This document shows, in pieces, positions 31,545-47,292 of a DNA stretch of 64,000 nt. The translations under genes were made by a program, and so were the position numbers. The notes beneath the pieces were generated by a model. It made no database searches, had not been told where the DNA came from, and saw nothing but the letters and a program-made list of their open reading frames with translations. This stretch comes from Symbiodinium natans (taxonomy: Eukaryota; Sar; Dinophyceae; Suessiales; Symbiodiniaceae). Within the stretch, counting starts at the first letter, position 1. Every line of letters starts with the position of its first letter. The stretch lies in NCBI GenBank assembly GCA_905221605.1, contig CAJNDS010001079.1:248001-312000 (forward strand), given 5' to 3'.

Positions 31545-34500
31545 CCCCGGAGCCCGAGACACTCAACACGCCGGGTAGTTCTCCTCTCGCCGGCGCCGGC
31601 CGGTGCCAGGCCCAGTGGGGTTCAGGAGCCACCTCCCACTTGGAAACCCTAAACCCTAAACCCTAAACCCTAAACCCTAAACCCCCCCCCTACCCCCTAC
31701 CCCCTACCCCCTACCCCCTCATATTAAATACCTTTTGGGGATTTTAAACATTAGGGTAGGGGGGGTTTTTAATATTAGGGGGTAGGGGATTAGTCTCCTA
31801 AATTTATGGTCCCTTTTGGAGTCCTATTAGGGGTACCCAAACAGGGACCCTAATTTAGGAAAACTACCCACGTGTTTAGGGTTTAAGGCCTACCATTGAA
31901 TCTGCTTGGAAAAGTCCTTCCAAAAACGCAGACCCACGGTAGCTTGGAGCTTGACGACTGGCCCGACCGGCTATGCGTAAGTCGTGGCTTGCGGATGCTT
32001 GGACCCTAAACCCTAAACCCTAAGCCCTAAGCCCTAAACCCCAAACCCTTGGAAGGACAAGGGGGCCAGCGAGAGGTGCCATCGACCTGCAAACCAATCG
32101 AATGTACCACGGGGGCTGCAGATGAGGGCAACTTTAGGTCTAAATTCGGGGCGTGGCTGCTTAGATTAGTATATTGGTGCGGTTATTTGGTTCTTATAAC
32201 TTCTATATTGCCAGATTATTGTAGTATTAATATTACTGCTGTTATTACTATTCGCATTATTATCATTATTGGGATTCTTATTCTTGTTATCAATCTTATT
32301 ATAACGGCTGAGGGGTCGGTACGCTTGACCAGGTTTGACAGCAGATTGACCAGGAGCTGCTTCAGACATGGCATCCTTGCTTCCCGAGGCTTTAGGACTT
32401 TAGGGTTTATCAGGGTTTAGGGTTTAGGGTTTAGGGCCGTATTTATCTCGGACTCTTTTGTCTAAACCCCTGCTGGGCCCCAAACCCAACCCCGCAACCC
32501 CAAACCCTATACCTTTGGGGCCGGCCCCAAACCCAACCCCGCAACCCCATACCCTATAAGCCCTGAACCTCCAGCCCCCCCCCCCCCCCCCCCCCCCATT
32601 TCCTCCAATTCCCCCAAACCCTAAATCCTAAACCCCAAACCCTAGACCCTAAACCCCAAACCCTAAATCCTAAACCCCAAACCCTAAACCCTAAACCCTA
32701 AACCCCAAACCCTAAACCCTAAACCTCAAACCCCAAGCCCCGGCCCGAAGACGTCCAGGTACAGCGTGGAGCGGAACTTGCCGGGAAGAAGGGCTTCCTT
32801 CTGCTGGGCCAGAAAGTAGGGTTTAGGGTTTAGGGTTTAGGGTTTAGGGTTTTAGGGTTAGGTTTAGTTTAGGGTTTAGGGTTTAGGGTTTAGGGTTTAG
32901 GGTTTAGGGTTTAGGGTTTAGGGTTTAGGGTTTAGGGTTTAGGGTTTAGGGTTTGGGGTGACCCAAGAGTAACCTAGGAATAAAAAGCGTGCCCTTTTTG
33001 TTTTAAGGGGGTTATCAGGGAACCTAGGCCCTAAAGACAGTGCAGGGAATAAGGGCCTGCCCTGGGTCCTAGTCCGCGAAGGAGGACTCGCTAAGGCATT
33101 AGGCCCTTCGTAGGGTTTAGGGTTTGGGGTTCAGGGTTTGGGGTTTAGGGCTTAGGGTTTGGGATTTAGGGTTTGGGGTTAGGGCTTAGGGTTTGGGATT
33201 TGGGGTTTCCGGTTTGGGGTTTAAGGTTGTCTAACTTAGGGCATCTAAGGGCTCGTAGAGGTTAGGAAGTTTAGGGTGTAGAGGGGGCTTGAGAAAACGC
33301 ATTTTCGAGCGCCATGATTCCCCACGATCTTTGAACCCGAGCCCGAACCCTCATATTGAAAAACCCACCTGGCAACGTGGCAAGAGGATCGACCATGCTG
33401 GTTTGGTGTTTACAGGGCTTAGGGTGTCCTTCACCAGCCATGCTGCAATCATCCCCGCTAGGAATGTACACATGCGTTCGCCTGAGTGATGAGCCGCATT
33501 GCATGAACCAGGAACCGTACTCCCTGAACCCTGAATGCGAATTTTAGGGCTCATTTCCCTGTGTGCGAAGCTCGAAACCCACATACGGCACCCAAAGCGA
33601 CCCCCCAAAATGTCCGCAGCACCAAAAAACCCAAGCCAAGCAACGCCAAGACTGTGACCCATGTATTTACACACAGCGATACCGGACACTTCCCAACATA
33701 GGTAGAGTTGCCCCTCATACAATCGAACCCCCTTGGTATTTACACAGCCATACTGGACATTTCCCAACATAGGTAAAACCCTAAACCCTAAACCCTAAAC
33801 CCTCAATTCTATCATGGGATCCCCTTACAGGGCCCCCAAAGAGGGCCCCCAATTCAGAGGGCTCCTCTTGTCAGGCCTTCTGAACTTCTTTGAGCTCCCA
33901 CAAGCCCTAAACCCAATACCCTGAACCTCCGCCTCTTAGTCCTGGGCATTAAGCCCTGCGACGTAGCCCAAACCCTGAGCCTATAGGGTTTAGGGGTTAG
34001 GGGTTAGGGGTTAGGGGTTAGGGGTTAGGGGTTAGGGTTTAGGGTTTAGGGTTTAGGGTTTAGGGTAGGAACGCGAAACCCTGAAACGCGATGTAAACCC
34101 TGAACCCTCTCTCCCCCACGGCGCCTCATCCCGGCCAGCGTCGGGCCATGCCGCCCCCAGCACCATTCCCGCAGTGATCTGGTTCAGGGCTTAGGGTTTA
34201 GGGTTTAGGGCTTAGGGTTTAGGGTTGAGGGTTTAGGGTTTAGGGTTGAGGGTTTAGGGTTTAGTAGTTTAGGGTTTAGGGTTTAGGGTTTAGGGTTTAG
34301 GGTTTAGGGTTTAGGGTGTAAGGTTTAGGGCAAGTTTAGGGTTATCCTTGATCGGATTGAGGGTGAAGGTTCAGAGGCAGTGACAAGGCGGATTGTGCGC
34401 ATCATGACGGCTCTTCACGGATGTAACATCTCCAGCCTCGACCGTAGAGAGTTTTTCGGGGTGGCAAGGCGAGAAAGGTTGTGAGCTCGACAAGATCGGG

Positions 34501-35717
34501 CATACCCTAGCACTGATGAGTGCATATGGGTATTTCCCAAAACCCCGAATAGAATAGAATCCTCGTTTGAGGGACCCCCCCCAAATGGGTGCCCTATTTC
34601 GGAAACCCCCATATCAAACTCCTGAACAGGTTTAGGGTTTCAGCTTTTGGGGGTGGGCTCGCGCCAAACCCATACGCTCTGGCAACGCTTCTTCAACGTT
34701 ACACTGCTTTGACAGATTGAAACTCTTAGTTGTCCAGTGCGTAGGGGAACTAAAGGTTAACCTTTGGGGTTCTAAGGTGACTATATTACCCCAAAAAGGT
34801 TAAAGGTTACCTACTCTACTACTAAGAACCCGTGACTTCAAGATTGCAGTCGTTGTAGCGTGAGCCTCTTGCGTAAAACCTGGAGCGCTTGCTGCCCCGG
34901 CTCGTCCACTTAAACCCTTAAACCCTTAAACCCTGAAACCCTTAAACCCTTAAACCCTTAAACCCTTAAACCCTTAAACCCTTAAACCCTTAAACCCTTA
35001 AACCCTTAAACCCTTAAACCCTTAAACCCTTAAACCCCTAAACCCTTAAACCCTTAAACCCTTAAACCGAAAGCCCTCTAGAAATGTTGTGAGGACGCTC
35101 TCCTCCCTCCATCCGAAGCCATGCAACCCCTACACCCCCAAGGCTGTGGGAACGGAACGGAGCTGTGGAGTTTAGGGTTTAGGGTTTAGGGTCTAGGGTC
35201 TAGGGTTTAGGGTTTAGGATTTCAGCATGGACCCCGGATTCCCTTGAGGCTTGCATGGCTTGCCTATGCACCAAACAGCCCCCCTCATCCTCCCACCAGT
35301 GTATGTCATGTAAGGCCCCACACCCCGAACTTCACATTAGGGTTTAGGGGTTAGGGTTAGGGTTTAGGGTTTAGGGTTTAGGGTTTAGGGTTTAGGGTTT
35401 AGGGTTTAGGGTTTAGGGTTTAGGGTTTAGGGTTTAGGGTTTAGGGTTTAGGGTTTAGGGTTTAGGGTTTAGGTTTTTGGGTTTAGGGTTTAGGGTTTAG
35501 GGTTTAGGGTTTAGGGTTTAGGGTTTAGGGTTTAGGGTTTAGGGTTTAGGGTTTAGGGTTTAGGGTTTAGGGTTTAGGGTTTAGGGTTTAGGGTTTAGGG
35601 TTTAGGGTTTAGGGTTTAGGCCGGAGGTTCTCAAAAACAGCTGCTGACCCAAGGCTGAGGGTGCCGCTGCATGCAGGAGGTGCGTAACGACTGCGGAGGC
35701 GTTCATCAACAACCTTG
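31545..35717 (-). CDS. Minus-strand exon cluster, gene(s) unidentified
   Basis: Several stop-free, protein-like stretches lie between telomeric arrays on this strand: 35717-35630 (VVDERLRSRYAPPACSGTLS), 34908-34836 (VDEPGQQALQVLRKRLTLQR), 34182-34108 (NQITAGMVLGAAWPDAGRDE), 32812-32741 (LAQQKEALLPGKFRSTLYLD), 31975-31903 (PVGPVVKLQATVGLRFWKDF) and perhaps 31630-31550. Most follow an AG on this strand. I recognise no family. Joins are not established, and the cluster may mix exons of neighbouring genes. Confidence 0.35.
32575..32955. repeat. C homopolymer, CCCTAAA/CCCCAAA array and TTTAGGG array
   Basis: About 21 C at 32577-32597, a degenerate C-rich array 32610-32735 and TTTAGGG units 32815-32955, with the exon candidate 32741-32812 between the opposed arrays. 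Confidence 0.85.
32951..33073. repeat. Foldback element, family C
   Basis: GAGTAACCTAGGAATAAAAA and GTGCCCTTTTTG; right end AATAAGGGCCTGCCCTGGGT and CCTAGT. Confidence 0.55.
33074..34107. other. Arrays and unique DNA, no confident gene
   Basis: Degenerate TTTGGGG/TTTAGGG at 33105-33225. 33290-33770 is unique with overlapping open frames on both strands, none convincing. A direct repeat around GGACACTTCCCAACATAGGT is at 33663-33700 and 33738-33776. GGGGTTA and TTTAGGG arrays lie at 33985-34070. Confidence 0.45.
34353..34437 (+). CDS. Exon-like stretch, plus strand
   Basis: Open frame reading IEGEGSEAVTRRIVRIMTAL and HGCNISSLDR, just after a telomeric array (34190-34335) whose TTTAG-GG units fit the AG-before-G acceptor rule. 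Family unknown. It sits between minus-strand exon candidates, so it belongs to a different or overlapping gene, or is a chance open stretch. Confidence 0.28.
34728..34826. repeat. Foldback element, family F, uninterrupted copy
   Basis: AGTTGTCCAGTGCGTAGGGG, AAAGGTTAACCTTTGG, then CCCCAAAAAGGTTAAAGGTT and ACCTACTCTACTACTAAG. This is the empty-site comparison for 14310-14459. Confidence 0.7.
34908..35068. repeat. CCCTTAAA octamer array
   Basis: About 19 copies of an 8-bp variant with few exceptions. Confidence 0.9.
35335..35618. repeat. Longest telomere-type array, TTTAGGG orientation
   Basis: About 40 units over 280 bp, with one TTTTTGGG interruption near 35475. Confidence 0.95.
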
Positions 35718-36017
35718 CAAGTAGTATATAGTACATGGGATATAGCACGTAGCAATACATATCATATGATATACAGTATATAGTAAACAGAAAGCAGACA
35801 GCACACAGCCTATGGCAGATAGTCCCTTTATGTACGGAGAAAACTTAATGGCCTAAAGCTTCGTACCCAAGGACCTACAAGACTTGGAACCCTAAACCCT
35901 AAACCCTAAACCATGGCTCCTCAGACCTGAATGTCGCACCCCCCTTGTCCTCGAGCTCTTCTGCCTGACCCCCAAAAACCCCCCAAAACTGGCCCAAAAC
36001 CCCTAAAAACCCCCAAA

Positions 36018-36075
36018 ACCCCGAACTCAAGGACGTCACAGTTAAAGCCCGTGTGCCGAAGCTCGCCAAGGGCCT
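36018..36075 (+). CDS. Exon-like stretch next to a foldback element
   Basis: Reads NSRTSQLKPV in one frame and, more convincingly, ELKDVTVKARVPKLAKGL in another. A GT at 36077 would act as donor, so a family-B foldback element (36074-36182) would form the start of the following intron. Function unknown. Confidence 0.28.
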
Positions 36076-36182
36076 GGTAGCCAGTAACCATATTGAGGTT
36101 ACCCTTTTTTTTCGGTTGGTTTCTGTACAAGGGGGAACCCAGAAGCTAATAAAATGGAAAAGGGTACCACTGGGCTACCAAG
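36074..36182. repeat. Foldback element, family B
   Basis: GGTAGCCAGTAACCAT left; GGGTACCACTGGGCTACCAA right. Confidence 0.65.
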
Positions 36183-36305
36183 AGGGGGTTGCCTTCACCT
36201 CAGAGTTTGTGGGGATTCGGGGGGGGGGGGGGGGGGCTTAGGTTTTGATGCCCCTGAACGAAAATATCTGAGGGGGGGGGGGGGACTCAAAATAGGGCCG
36301 AAAGT

Positions 36306-36440
36306 CTGTTTAGGGTTTAGGGTTTAGGGTTTAGGGTTTAGGGTTTAGGGTTTAGGGTTTAGGGTTCAGGGTTCAGGGTTCAGGGTTCAGGGTTCAGGTT
36401 TAGGGTTAGGGTTTAGGGTTTAGGGTTTAGGGTTTAGGAG
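36306..36440. repeat. TTTAGGG/TTCAGGG array
   Basis: TTTAGGG units with an internal block of TTCAGGG, following two G homopolymers (36214-36236, 36272-36284). Confidence 0.85.
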
Positions 36441-36502
36441 CCTCAAGGGGGTCGGGGATCGGGTCGCCGAGCTTGGGCGTTTAGGGTTTTGGGGTTTAGG
36501 AG

Positions 36503-36690
36503 CTTGGCAGCCCAATAGCCATACTATCGTAAGGGTTCTTGTTATTTGGTAAGCTACCTAAACCCTAAACCCCAAACCCTAAACCTAACACCAAAACCCT
36601 AAAACCCAAACCCTAAAACCCTTTACCCTAAACCAGTAAACCTTAAAAAGGGAACCTAGAGCCCCAAAAAAAGGGCAAATGGCAGAGGGG
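36503..36690. repeat. Family-B element disrupted by CCCTAAA repeats
   Basis: Left part GGCAGCCCAATAGCCATACT and right part GGGAACCTAGAGCCCCAAAA enclose degenerate CCCTAAA units at about 36556-36640. Confidence 0.45.
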
Positions 36691-37171
36691 CCTCTGCCAT
36701 GAAAAGCGGCCATACTTGCGGCCTGAGGCCGTTTCATTGATTTTTGGGTTTAGGGTCTAGAGTTGAGGGTTGAGGGGTTGAGGGGTTTAGGGTTTAGTCT
36801 TTAGGGTTTAATGTGTCCACAACCTCGACTCCGGATCGGGCTCAGCGTTGCGGGCTAGGATTTAGGGCCAAGGGTCCAAAATCCGAAACTATAATGAAGT
36901 CCGATTGTATGCACCCAGCAACCTTTTGTTAGGGGAAAGGGATGTTAAGGTTTAGGGTTCAATACTGCCAGTTCAGAAGATAAGATCGAGGGGTTTTGCG
37001 GAAGCGGGGGGGGGGGGGGGGGGTTGAAGGCGAGGGCTCCAGGCACCATGCACAACGCACAGAGCACAAAGCACTTTAGGGTTTAGGGTTTAGGGTGTAG
37101 GGTTTAGGGTTTCCGGATCTCTACTCCTACCCCTATGCCAGAACCCAGCCTTCCTCTCTCTCTCTCTCTCC

Positions 37172-37445
37172 CCCCAGTGCAGGGCCTTGCTCCATGTCGA
37201 TGTAGAGCAGCATGCCTGCATATTACTACGTGCAGGTTGGGGTTGAAGTGGTCATGGTTTGGGGTTTGGGGATTATGGTTTAGGGTTTAGGGTTGTTTCA
37301 GGTTTAGGGTTTAGGGCTAGGGGCTTCCGGTTGAGCAGGTGGCTTGCTTGGTGATGGGACTCATCAAGGTCTCGCGATTGAACCCCCCAAGTCCAAATCC
37401 GAGACCGCTTGCGTGAGTCTTCTCGTCAAGATGAAATTCTCACGT
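37172..37445 (+). CDS. Exon-like stretches after a strong polypyrimidine tract
   Basis: At 37150-37177 a TCTCTC run and C-tract end in AG, the best classical 3' splice site in the window. The following stretch reads CRALLHVDVEQHACILLRAG. Further plus-strand stretches read VEQVACLVMGLIKVSR (37332-37379) and PPKSKSETACVSLLVKMKFS (37386-37445). The family is unknown. The opposite strand is also partly open (MLLYIDMEQGPAL), so strand assignment is a judgement based on the splice signal. Confidence 0.33.
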
Positions 37446-37460
37446 CTCATCCCTCAGCCC

Positions 37461-37606
37461 TACTTGGAGGTTCATGGTCCTCATTAACCATTTATAACTG
37501 TACCTATAACCCACTTATAAGCCCCTTAAGTGCCCTAATATCGTTTTCAGTACAGCTATAAGTACAGTTATAATTGGTTATTAAGTACCACGAACCTCCA
37601 AGTAAA
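37461..37606. repeat. Foldback element, family D
   Basis: TACTTGGAGGTTCATGGTCC left; GTACCACGAACCTCCAAGTA right. Confidence 0.85.
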
Positions 37607-38045
37607 CCCCTACACCCCTAAGCCCCTGAACCCCTGAACACCTAAGCCCCGAACCTACAGCCCTAAGCCTCTGAAAACCAGCAGGCCCTGCACCCTAAAC
37701 CCCAAACCCCGAACTAGTTTTGCCCTTTCAATCCTCCGAAACATCTTCCCAAGCATTCCCTGAAGCCCAGGGTTTAGGGTTTCGGGCTCAAGGTTTAGGG
37801 TTTAAACCCTAAACCCTAAACCCTAAACCCTAAACCCTAAACCCTAGACCATAGGCCGCCCGCGCCAGGCGGCGGCCGGTACAACGGAACGCTACCGCTT
37901 CGAGATCTGCTTGCTTTGCCAAGCAGATCGAGCTTGCCACACCTGATGCATCCCTGCTAGCCATAGGGCACAATGTAATAATGGATTAACCCTAAACCCC
38001 CGACGCGCGACCCCGGCGGGGGAGGTCGGGCCTAAGAAGCCGTTG

Positions 38046-38730
38046 CGCCCCTGCCAGGCTTGCCCCCGCCAGGGTTGCCCCTGCCAGAATAGGGTTGCCC
38101 CCGCCAGGTTGTTTCCTGTCAGCCCGTGAGGGTTGCCCCCGCCAGGGTTCGCCAAATGGCCTTCACCAGGGTTGCCCCCACCAGGGTTGCCCCAGGGTTG
38201 CCCCCGCCAGGGTTGCCCCCACCAGGGTTGCCCCCGCCAGGGTTGCCCCCGCCAGGGTTGCCCCCGCCAGGGTTGCCCTCGCCACGGTTGCCTTGTTAGG
38301 GTGACAGGGTTGCCCCGGCCAGCCTACTTGGGTTGGTCCCCTATATATATATATATATATACACATACGTTTATACCTCACTTTGCCCCCGCCAGGGTTG
38401 CCCCCGCCAGGGTTGCCGCCGCCAGGGTTGCCCCCGCCAAGGTTGCCCCCACCAGGGTTGCCTCCGCCAGGGTTGCCCCCAGGGTTGCCCCGCCAGGGTT
38501 GCCCCCGCCAGGGTGCCCCCGCCAGGGCTGCCCCCGCCAGGGTTGCCCCCGCCAGGGTTGCCCCTGTGAGGGTTGCCCCTGTCAGGGTTGCCCCCGCCAG
38601 GGTTGCCCCGCCAGGGTTGCCGCCGCCAGGGTTGCCCCCACCAGGGTCGCCCCCGCCAGGGTTGCCCCCGCCAAGGTTGCCCCCGCCAGGGTTGCCCCCG
38701 CCAGGGTTGCCCCGAGGTTTGCCCCCGCCA
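38046..38730. repeat. 15-bp GC-rich minisatellite, left block
   Basis: Tandem copies of a unit close to GGGTTGCCCCCGCCA, mostly 15 bp, with scattered one-base changes and a few 14- or 12-base units. Because the unit is a multiple of three, all frames stay open and yield low-complexity products such as PPPGL, ARVAP, RQGCP and GGGNP repeats. These are by-products, not credible proteins. A short (TA)n run sits at 38341-38360. The array stops at 38730 where the mitochondrial fragment begins and resumes at 39126. Confidence 0.9.
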
Positions 38731-39125
38731 TTTTTCATATTTTTAAGCTACATTTTCTATCTTCTAATATTCCTTAAGGAATCCCACTAATAATAAAATA
38801 GCATTTTTCCTTCATTATTAGTAAAGGTTTCTATGGGAAGATATTAATTCTCTATCTATATCTTCTTCAAATTCATTTCGGCTTCTCTTCTTTCTCACAT
38901 CCAGATAATGCATTAGAAGCATGTGGATTACTTACTCCTTTACATATCGTACCTGAATGGTATTTCTTATGCCAATATGCTATGTTAAAAGCTGTGCCAA
39001 ATAAAATGCAGGATTCATTCTCTTATTTACTTCTATCTTCATCCTATTTTACTTTATGAGAAGTCTTTCAATGTCATTCTATTTTTAAATTAAGACGTCC
39101 AGTAGATTTAATGGTTTCTATCGCA
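38731..39125 (+). pseudogene. cob: Mitochondrial cytochrome b fragment in nuclear DNA (NUMT)
   Basis: An abruptly AT-rich block inside the GC-rich minisatellite. From 38748 to 39059 one frame reads LHFLSSN, then FYGK, HPDNALEACGLLTPLHIVPE and WYFLCQYAMLKAVPNK. These are the conserved C-terminal landmarks of cytochrome b (SSNPLG, HPDN-EA, TP-HI-PEWYFL, Y-AML-P-K), in the style of dinoflagellate mitochondria. Two stops break the frame near 38775 (in the NPLG region) and 38802. After 39059 homology seems to continue in another frame (SFNVILFLN). The reading frame is thus broken and only the C-terminal part is present. Dinoflagellate mitochondrial mRNAs are edited, so single differences cannot be interpreted, but the setting favours a nuclear insert. 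Confidence 0.8.
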
Positions 39126-39270
39126 ACCCCGCCGGGTTGCCCAGTTTTACCCCTGCCAGGGTTGCCCCCACCAGGGCTGGCCCCCACCAGCGTTGCCCCC
39201 GCCAGGGTTGCCGCCCGCAGAGTTAGGGTTGCCCTTGGCAGGGTTCCGCCAGGGTTGACCCCGCCAGGGT
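39126..39270. repeat. 15-bp minisatellite, block right of the cob fragment
   Basis: Degenerate copies of the same GGGTTGCCCCCGCCA-type unit resume immediately after the mitochondrial fragment, so the fragment lies within the array. Confidence 0.75.
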
Positions 39271-39317
39271 GACATTGCCCTCGCCAGGTTGCCCTGTCAG
39301 GGTTCCACGCCTCCTCA

Positions 39318-39440
39318 CGTCGCCTACTCACCAATTGTGCACCTTCTCTGCGACGGCCTCGTCCTCCTCCCGCGCTGGCGAGGCTTCGTCGTCCTTCTCT
39401 ATGAAGTGTTGTTTTGTTGCCGAGCAGGGCTTCTTGTGCC
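39318..39440 (-). CDS. Exon-like stretch between minisatellite blocks
   Basis: On this strand the stretch reads KPCSATKQHFIEKDDEASPA and then REEDEAVAEKVHN, followed by a GTGAGT donor at 39330-39325. It is less repetitive than its surroundings and has a credible charged composition. Family unknown. An open frame upstream on the same strand through the minisatellite is an artefact of the 15-bp unit. Confidence 0.33.
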
Positions 39441-39479
39441 ATATGGGCCCCAGATATGCGGGTAGGGCCCTTGCCCGTG

Positions 39480-39640
39480 CCGGGGTTGCCCCCGCTAGCG
39501 GGGTTGCCCCCGCCAGGGCTGCCCTTGCGTTGCCCTTGCTATTGCCAGGGTTGCCCCCGCCACGCCCCGCCAGTGTCGCCGCCCGCCAGGGTTGCCCCCC
39601 GCCGGCCCTTGCGCGACCCCGGTCGGTGGCGAGGCCGGGC
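39480..39640. repeat. 15-bp minisatellite, third degenerate block
   Basis: GTTGCCCCCGC-type units with more divergence, interleaved with GC-rich non-repeat sequence. Confidence 0.65.
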
Positions 39641-40680
39641 CCAAGACGCGCGACCCCAGCATAGGAGGTCCTGTCAACAAAGACCAAGCTGGGCCAGAGA
39701 AGCCCTCGCGTCAGCGGGTGGCCGGGCCTTCCGCGCTTGGCCCTCGCCATTCTGCCATATGAATGAGCTTGGGTCCGGAATTGGGCTTGGAGGGTGTCTT
39801 AAACACAGTATGGGTGAAACAGATTGTCCCGCTCCCTGTTGATCCAGGAAAGTGTATAGGCTCAAGCAACAGCAGCAGTCAACACGTCCCACCCCGGCCA
39901 GTGGGGAGACTCGAGGTGTAAGCCCCCTTGATAGGGGGGCTGTGGAGGGTAGACCGCTCTAAACCCGAAAAAGGCGGTAGTTTGGGTGGCTGGGGTGGGA
40001 TCCGCTGCACCGAGGTGGCCCGACCCGCCCCTGGCGCGGGTCGGGACCGCGGCACTTTGGAACAAACCCTAAACCCTAAACCCTAAACCCTAAACCCTAA
40101 ACCCTAAACCCTAGACCCTAGACCCTAAACCCTAAACCCTAAAGCGCTAAGCCCCAAACTGAACCCAAGAGTGGAAGGAAGCACATACAACCTCCCAGGT
40201 GTCCAAGGCTCTACCTTTGTTAACCGCATGCAGGTCCTCGCACCCCCACCCCAGTGGTAATGGAGCACCCACCATTTGAGAGATGTAGTGTTTATGTGTT
40301 GAAGAGGTCTATGTAGTGTTTTATGTGTTTATGTGTTGAAGAGGTTCAATCGGGTTTAGGGCCATTTGCCCAGGTTCGCTTGAAGTTCGAGGTTCCGTTC
40401 TTTTATGTCTCGACCTGGGTCCGGGGCTCCAGAGTAACCGAGGAAAAAACTTTAGGGCTCAGAAATTAAGATGACAATGAATCACCCTGCAAAGGCGTTG
40501 TCCGCGCAATTCAATGTCTCTGCCTCCACTGCATGCTCCTTTGAACCCTCTCAAAAACATTGCTGGCTATGATCCTCTTGAACCCAATAGGGGCCTAACT
40601 AGCTTAGGGTTGAACCCTAAACCCTAAACCCTAAACCCTAAACCTTAAACCCTAAACCCTAAACCCTAAACCCTGGGCTC
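39641..40680. other. Unique GC-rich DNA then CCCTAAA arrays
   Basis: 39660-40060 has overlapping open frames on both strands in GC-rich sequence; none is convincing. Arrays at 40064-40145 and 40613-40675. 40260-40345 holds a short direct repeat (TAGTGTTTATGTGTTGAAGA). Confidence 0.45.
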
Positions 40681-45781
<5,101 letters not shown>

Positions 45782-45952
45782 TAGCACGCACTGTAATAAC
45801 AACCCCCCCCCCCCCCCAAGATCACCCCCAAAACCCTAAACCCTAAACCCTAAACCCTAAACCCAAATCCCTAAACCCTAAACCCTAATCCCCAAACCTA
45901 AACCCGACATTGAATCACTGCGAAAGGGCGATGGCGGGCTCCGGGGGTTCAA

Positions 45953-46128
45953 GTTTACTACTCGTTGCTTAAGAACCTCCAAAGAATGAAAGGTGAAATA
46001 TGTATATGTATATATATATACACACATACTTTTGGGGATCTGTATATTGCCTTTGAAGAGAACAATATATAAACATATAATATATATATATACTTACATT
46101 TCAGGGGGGGGTCCTTCAGCAACTAGTA
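45953..46128. repeat. Foldback element, family G
   Basis: ACTACTCGTTGCTTAAGAAC left; GGGGGGGTCCTTCAGCAACT and AGTAGT right; TATATA-rich centre. Confidence 0.6.
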
Positions 46129-46186
46129 GTTTTAGGGTCTAGGATTTATGGCTGGCTTGGGGGGGGGGGGGGGGGAAGGGGGGGAC

Positions 46187-46258
46187 AACTCTGGTCGAAG
46201 TTGCCGCTGCCGCCGCGTTCTGAAGCTGATAGGCGGACGCGAACTCAATGTTCAGTCG
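46187..46258 (-). CDS. Exon-like stretch, minus strand
   Basis: Reads LNIEFASAYQLQNAAAAATS on the minus strand with no stop, between a G homopolymer (46160-46177) and a TTCAGGG/TTTAGGG array (46262-46345). The other strand contains stops. Function unknown. Confidence 0.28.
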
Positions 46259-46484
46259 GTTTAGGGTTCAGGGTTCAGGGTTTCAGGGTTCAGGGTTCAG
46301 GGTTCAGGGTTTAGGGTTTAGGGTTTAGGGTTTAGGGTTTAGGGATATCATTCTATCTAGGGCAAGCCCATCTTAGTTGGGTAGTTGGAGCCTTCTTAGA
46401 ACCCAGATACCAAGTTCCTTGAGTCTCCAGGTGAAGGGTTTCATGCCGCACCCTCGTCTTACAAAGGGGGCAGGAGGAAAGCCG

Positions 46485-46650
46485 TGGGATGCTCCCCCCT
46501 TAAACTAGGAGTCCTTAGGAGGGCTTACAATAGGGAACCCTAAACCCTAAACCCTAAACCCTAAACCCTAAACCCTAAACCCTAAACCCTAAACCCTAAA
46601 CCCTACTTTTATCCCTATCAAGGAGCTGTTAGTACAAGGTGGAAGATTCC
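46485..46650. repeat. Family-A element with an internal CCCTAAA array
   Basis: GGGATGCTCCCCCCTTAAAC and GAGTCCTTAGG at the left; AAGGAGCTGTTAGTACAAGG at the right. Ten CCCTAAA units (46536-46605) sit in the centre where copy 45597-45688 has a few bases. Confidence 0.7.
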
Positions 46651-46892
46651 AAAGAAAGCCCATCATCTGTGGACCCGGCAAGGCGGAGGTGAATTGCAGC
46701 TGGGAACAACACCTGAGATCGATGTAAGTGGAGCCTCCCAGGTATGGGGGAGGTATTGAGCAAAATGGCCCCCTTTTGAATACAGATTGAGGAAATATAT
46801 GAGGCCCTAAAATCTGAAGTGGTCCGTGATACAACAGGTACCAAAAATAGGTGGGGGCCCTGAACCTTAAACCCTAAACCCTAAACCACCTT

Positions 46893-47010
46893 TTGGGGAA
46901 CCTACCAAAGGCATTCGAGCTCGTGGGGCGGGTAGATGGTCCGAAGCCCTTTTCGTTCATACGAAGCCCACCTACACCCCGCACCCTGAGCTGCCCTGAA
47001 GCCTCCCCAG
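46893..47010 (+). CDS. Exon-like stretch, plus strand
   Basis: One frame reads LLGNLPKAFELVGRVDGPKP and FSFIRSPPTPRTLSC without a stop, just after a short CCCTAAA run. The composition is protein-like; family and splice sites are unclear. Confidence 0.3.
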
Positions 47011-47159
47011 CCACCCGCCCTAAACCCTAAACCCCAAGCCCTAAACCCTAAACCCTAAACCCTAAACCCCAAACCAAAACCCTAAACCCAAACTATCGAG
47101 TAAAGAAGAGAAGCGGGTTTCCGGCTAAGGGCCTGAGTTTCGGGAACCAAGGGATCCTT

Positions 47160-47292
47160 TCTTGGGGAGGGGGGAGGGGGGAGGGGGGGAGGGGGGAGCG
47201 GGGGAGGGGAGGGGGGAGGGGGGGAGGGGGGAGGGGGGAGGGGGGAGGGGGGGAGGGGGGAGGGGGAGGGGGGGGGGAGGGGGGAGGAGGGG
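47160..47292. repeat. G-rich (GGGGGGA)n tract
   Basis: G5-7 runs separated by single A over about 130 bp, followed by C-rich tracts (47300-47370). Proline- and glycine-rich frames here are artefacts. G-quadruplex formation on the plus strand is likely. Confidence 0.9.

Noticed and set aside
38133-38790. Long open frames (up to 214 codons) with proline, glycine or cysteine repeats
   Set aside because: They arise from a 15-bp tandem unit and occur in several frames on both strands at once.
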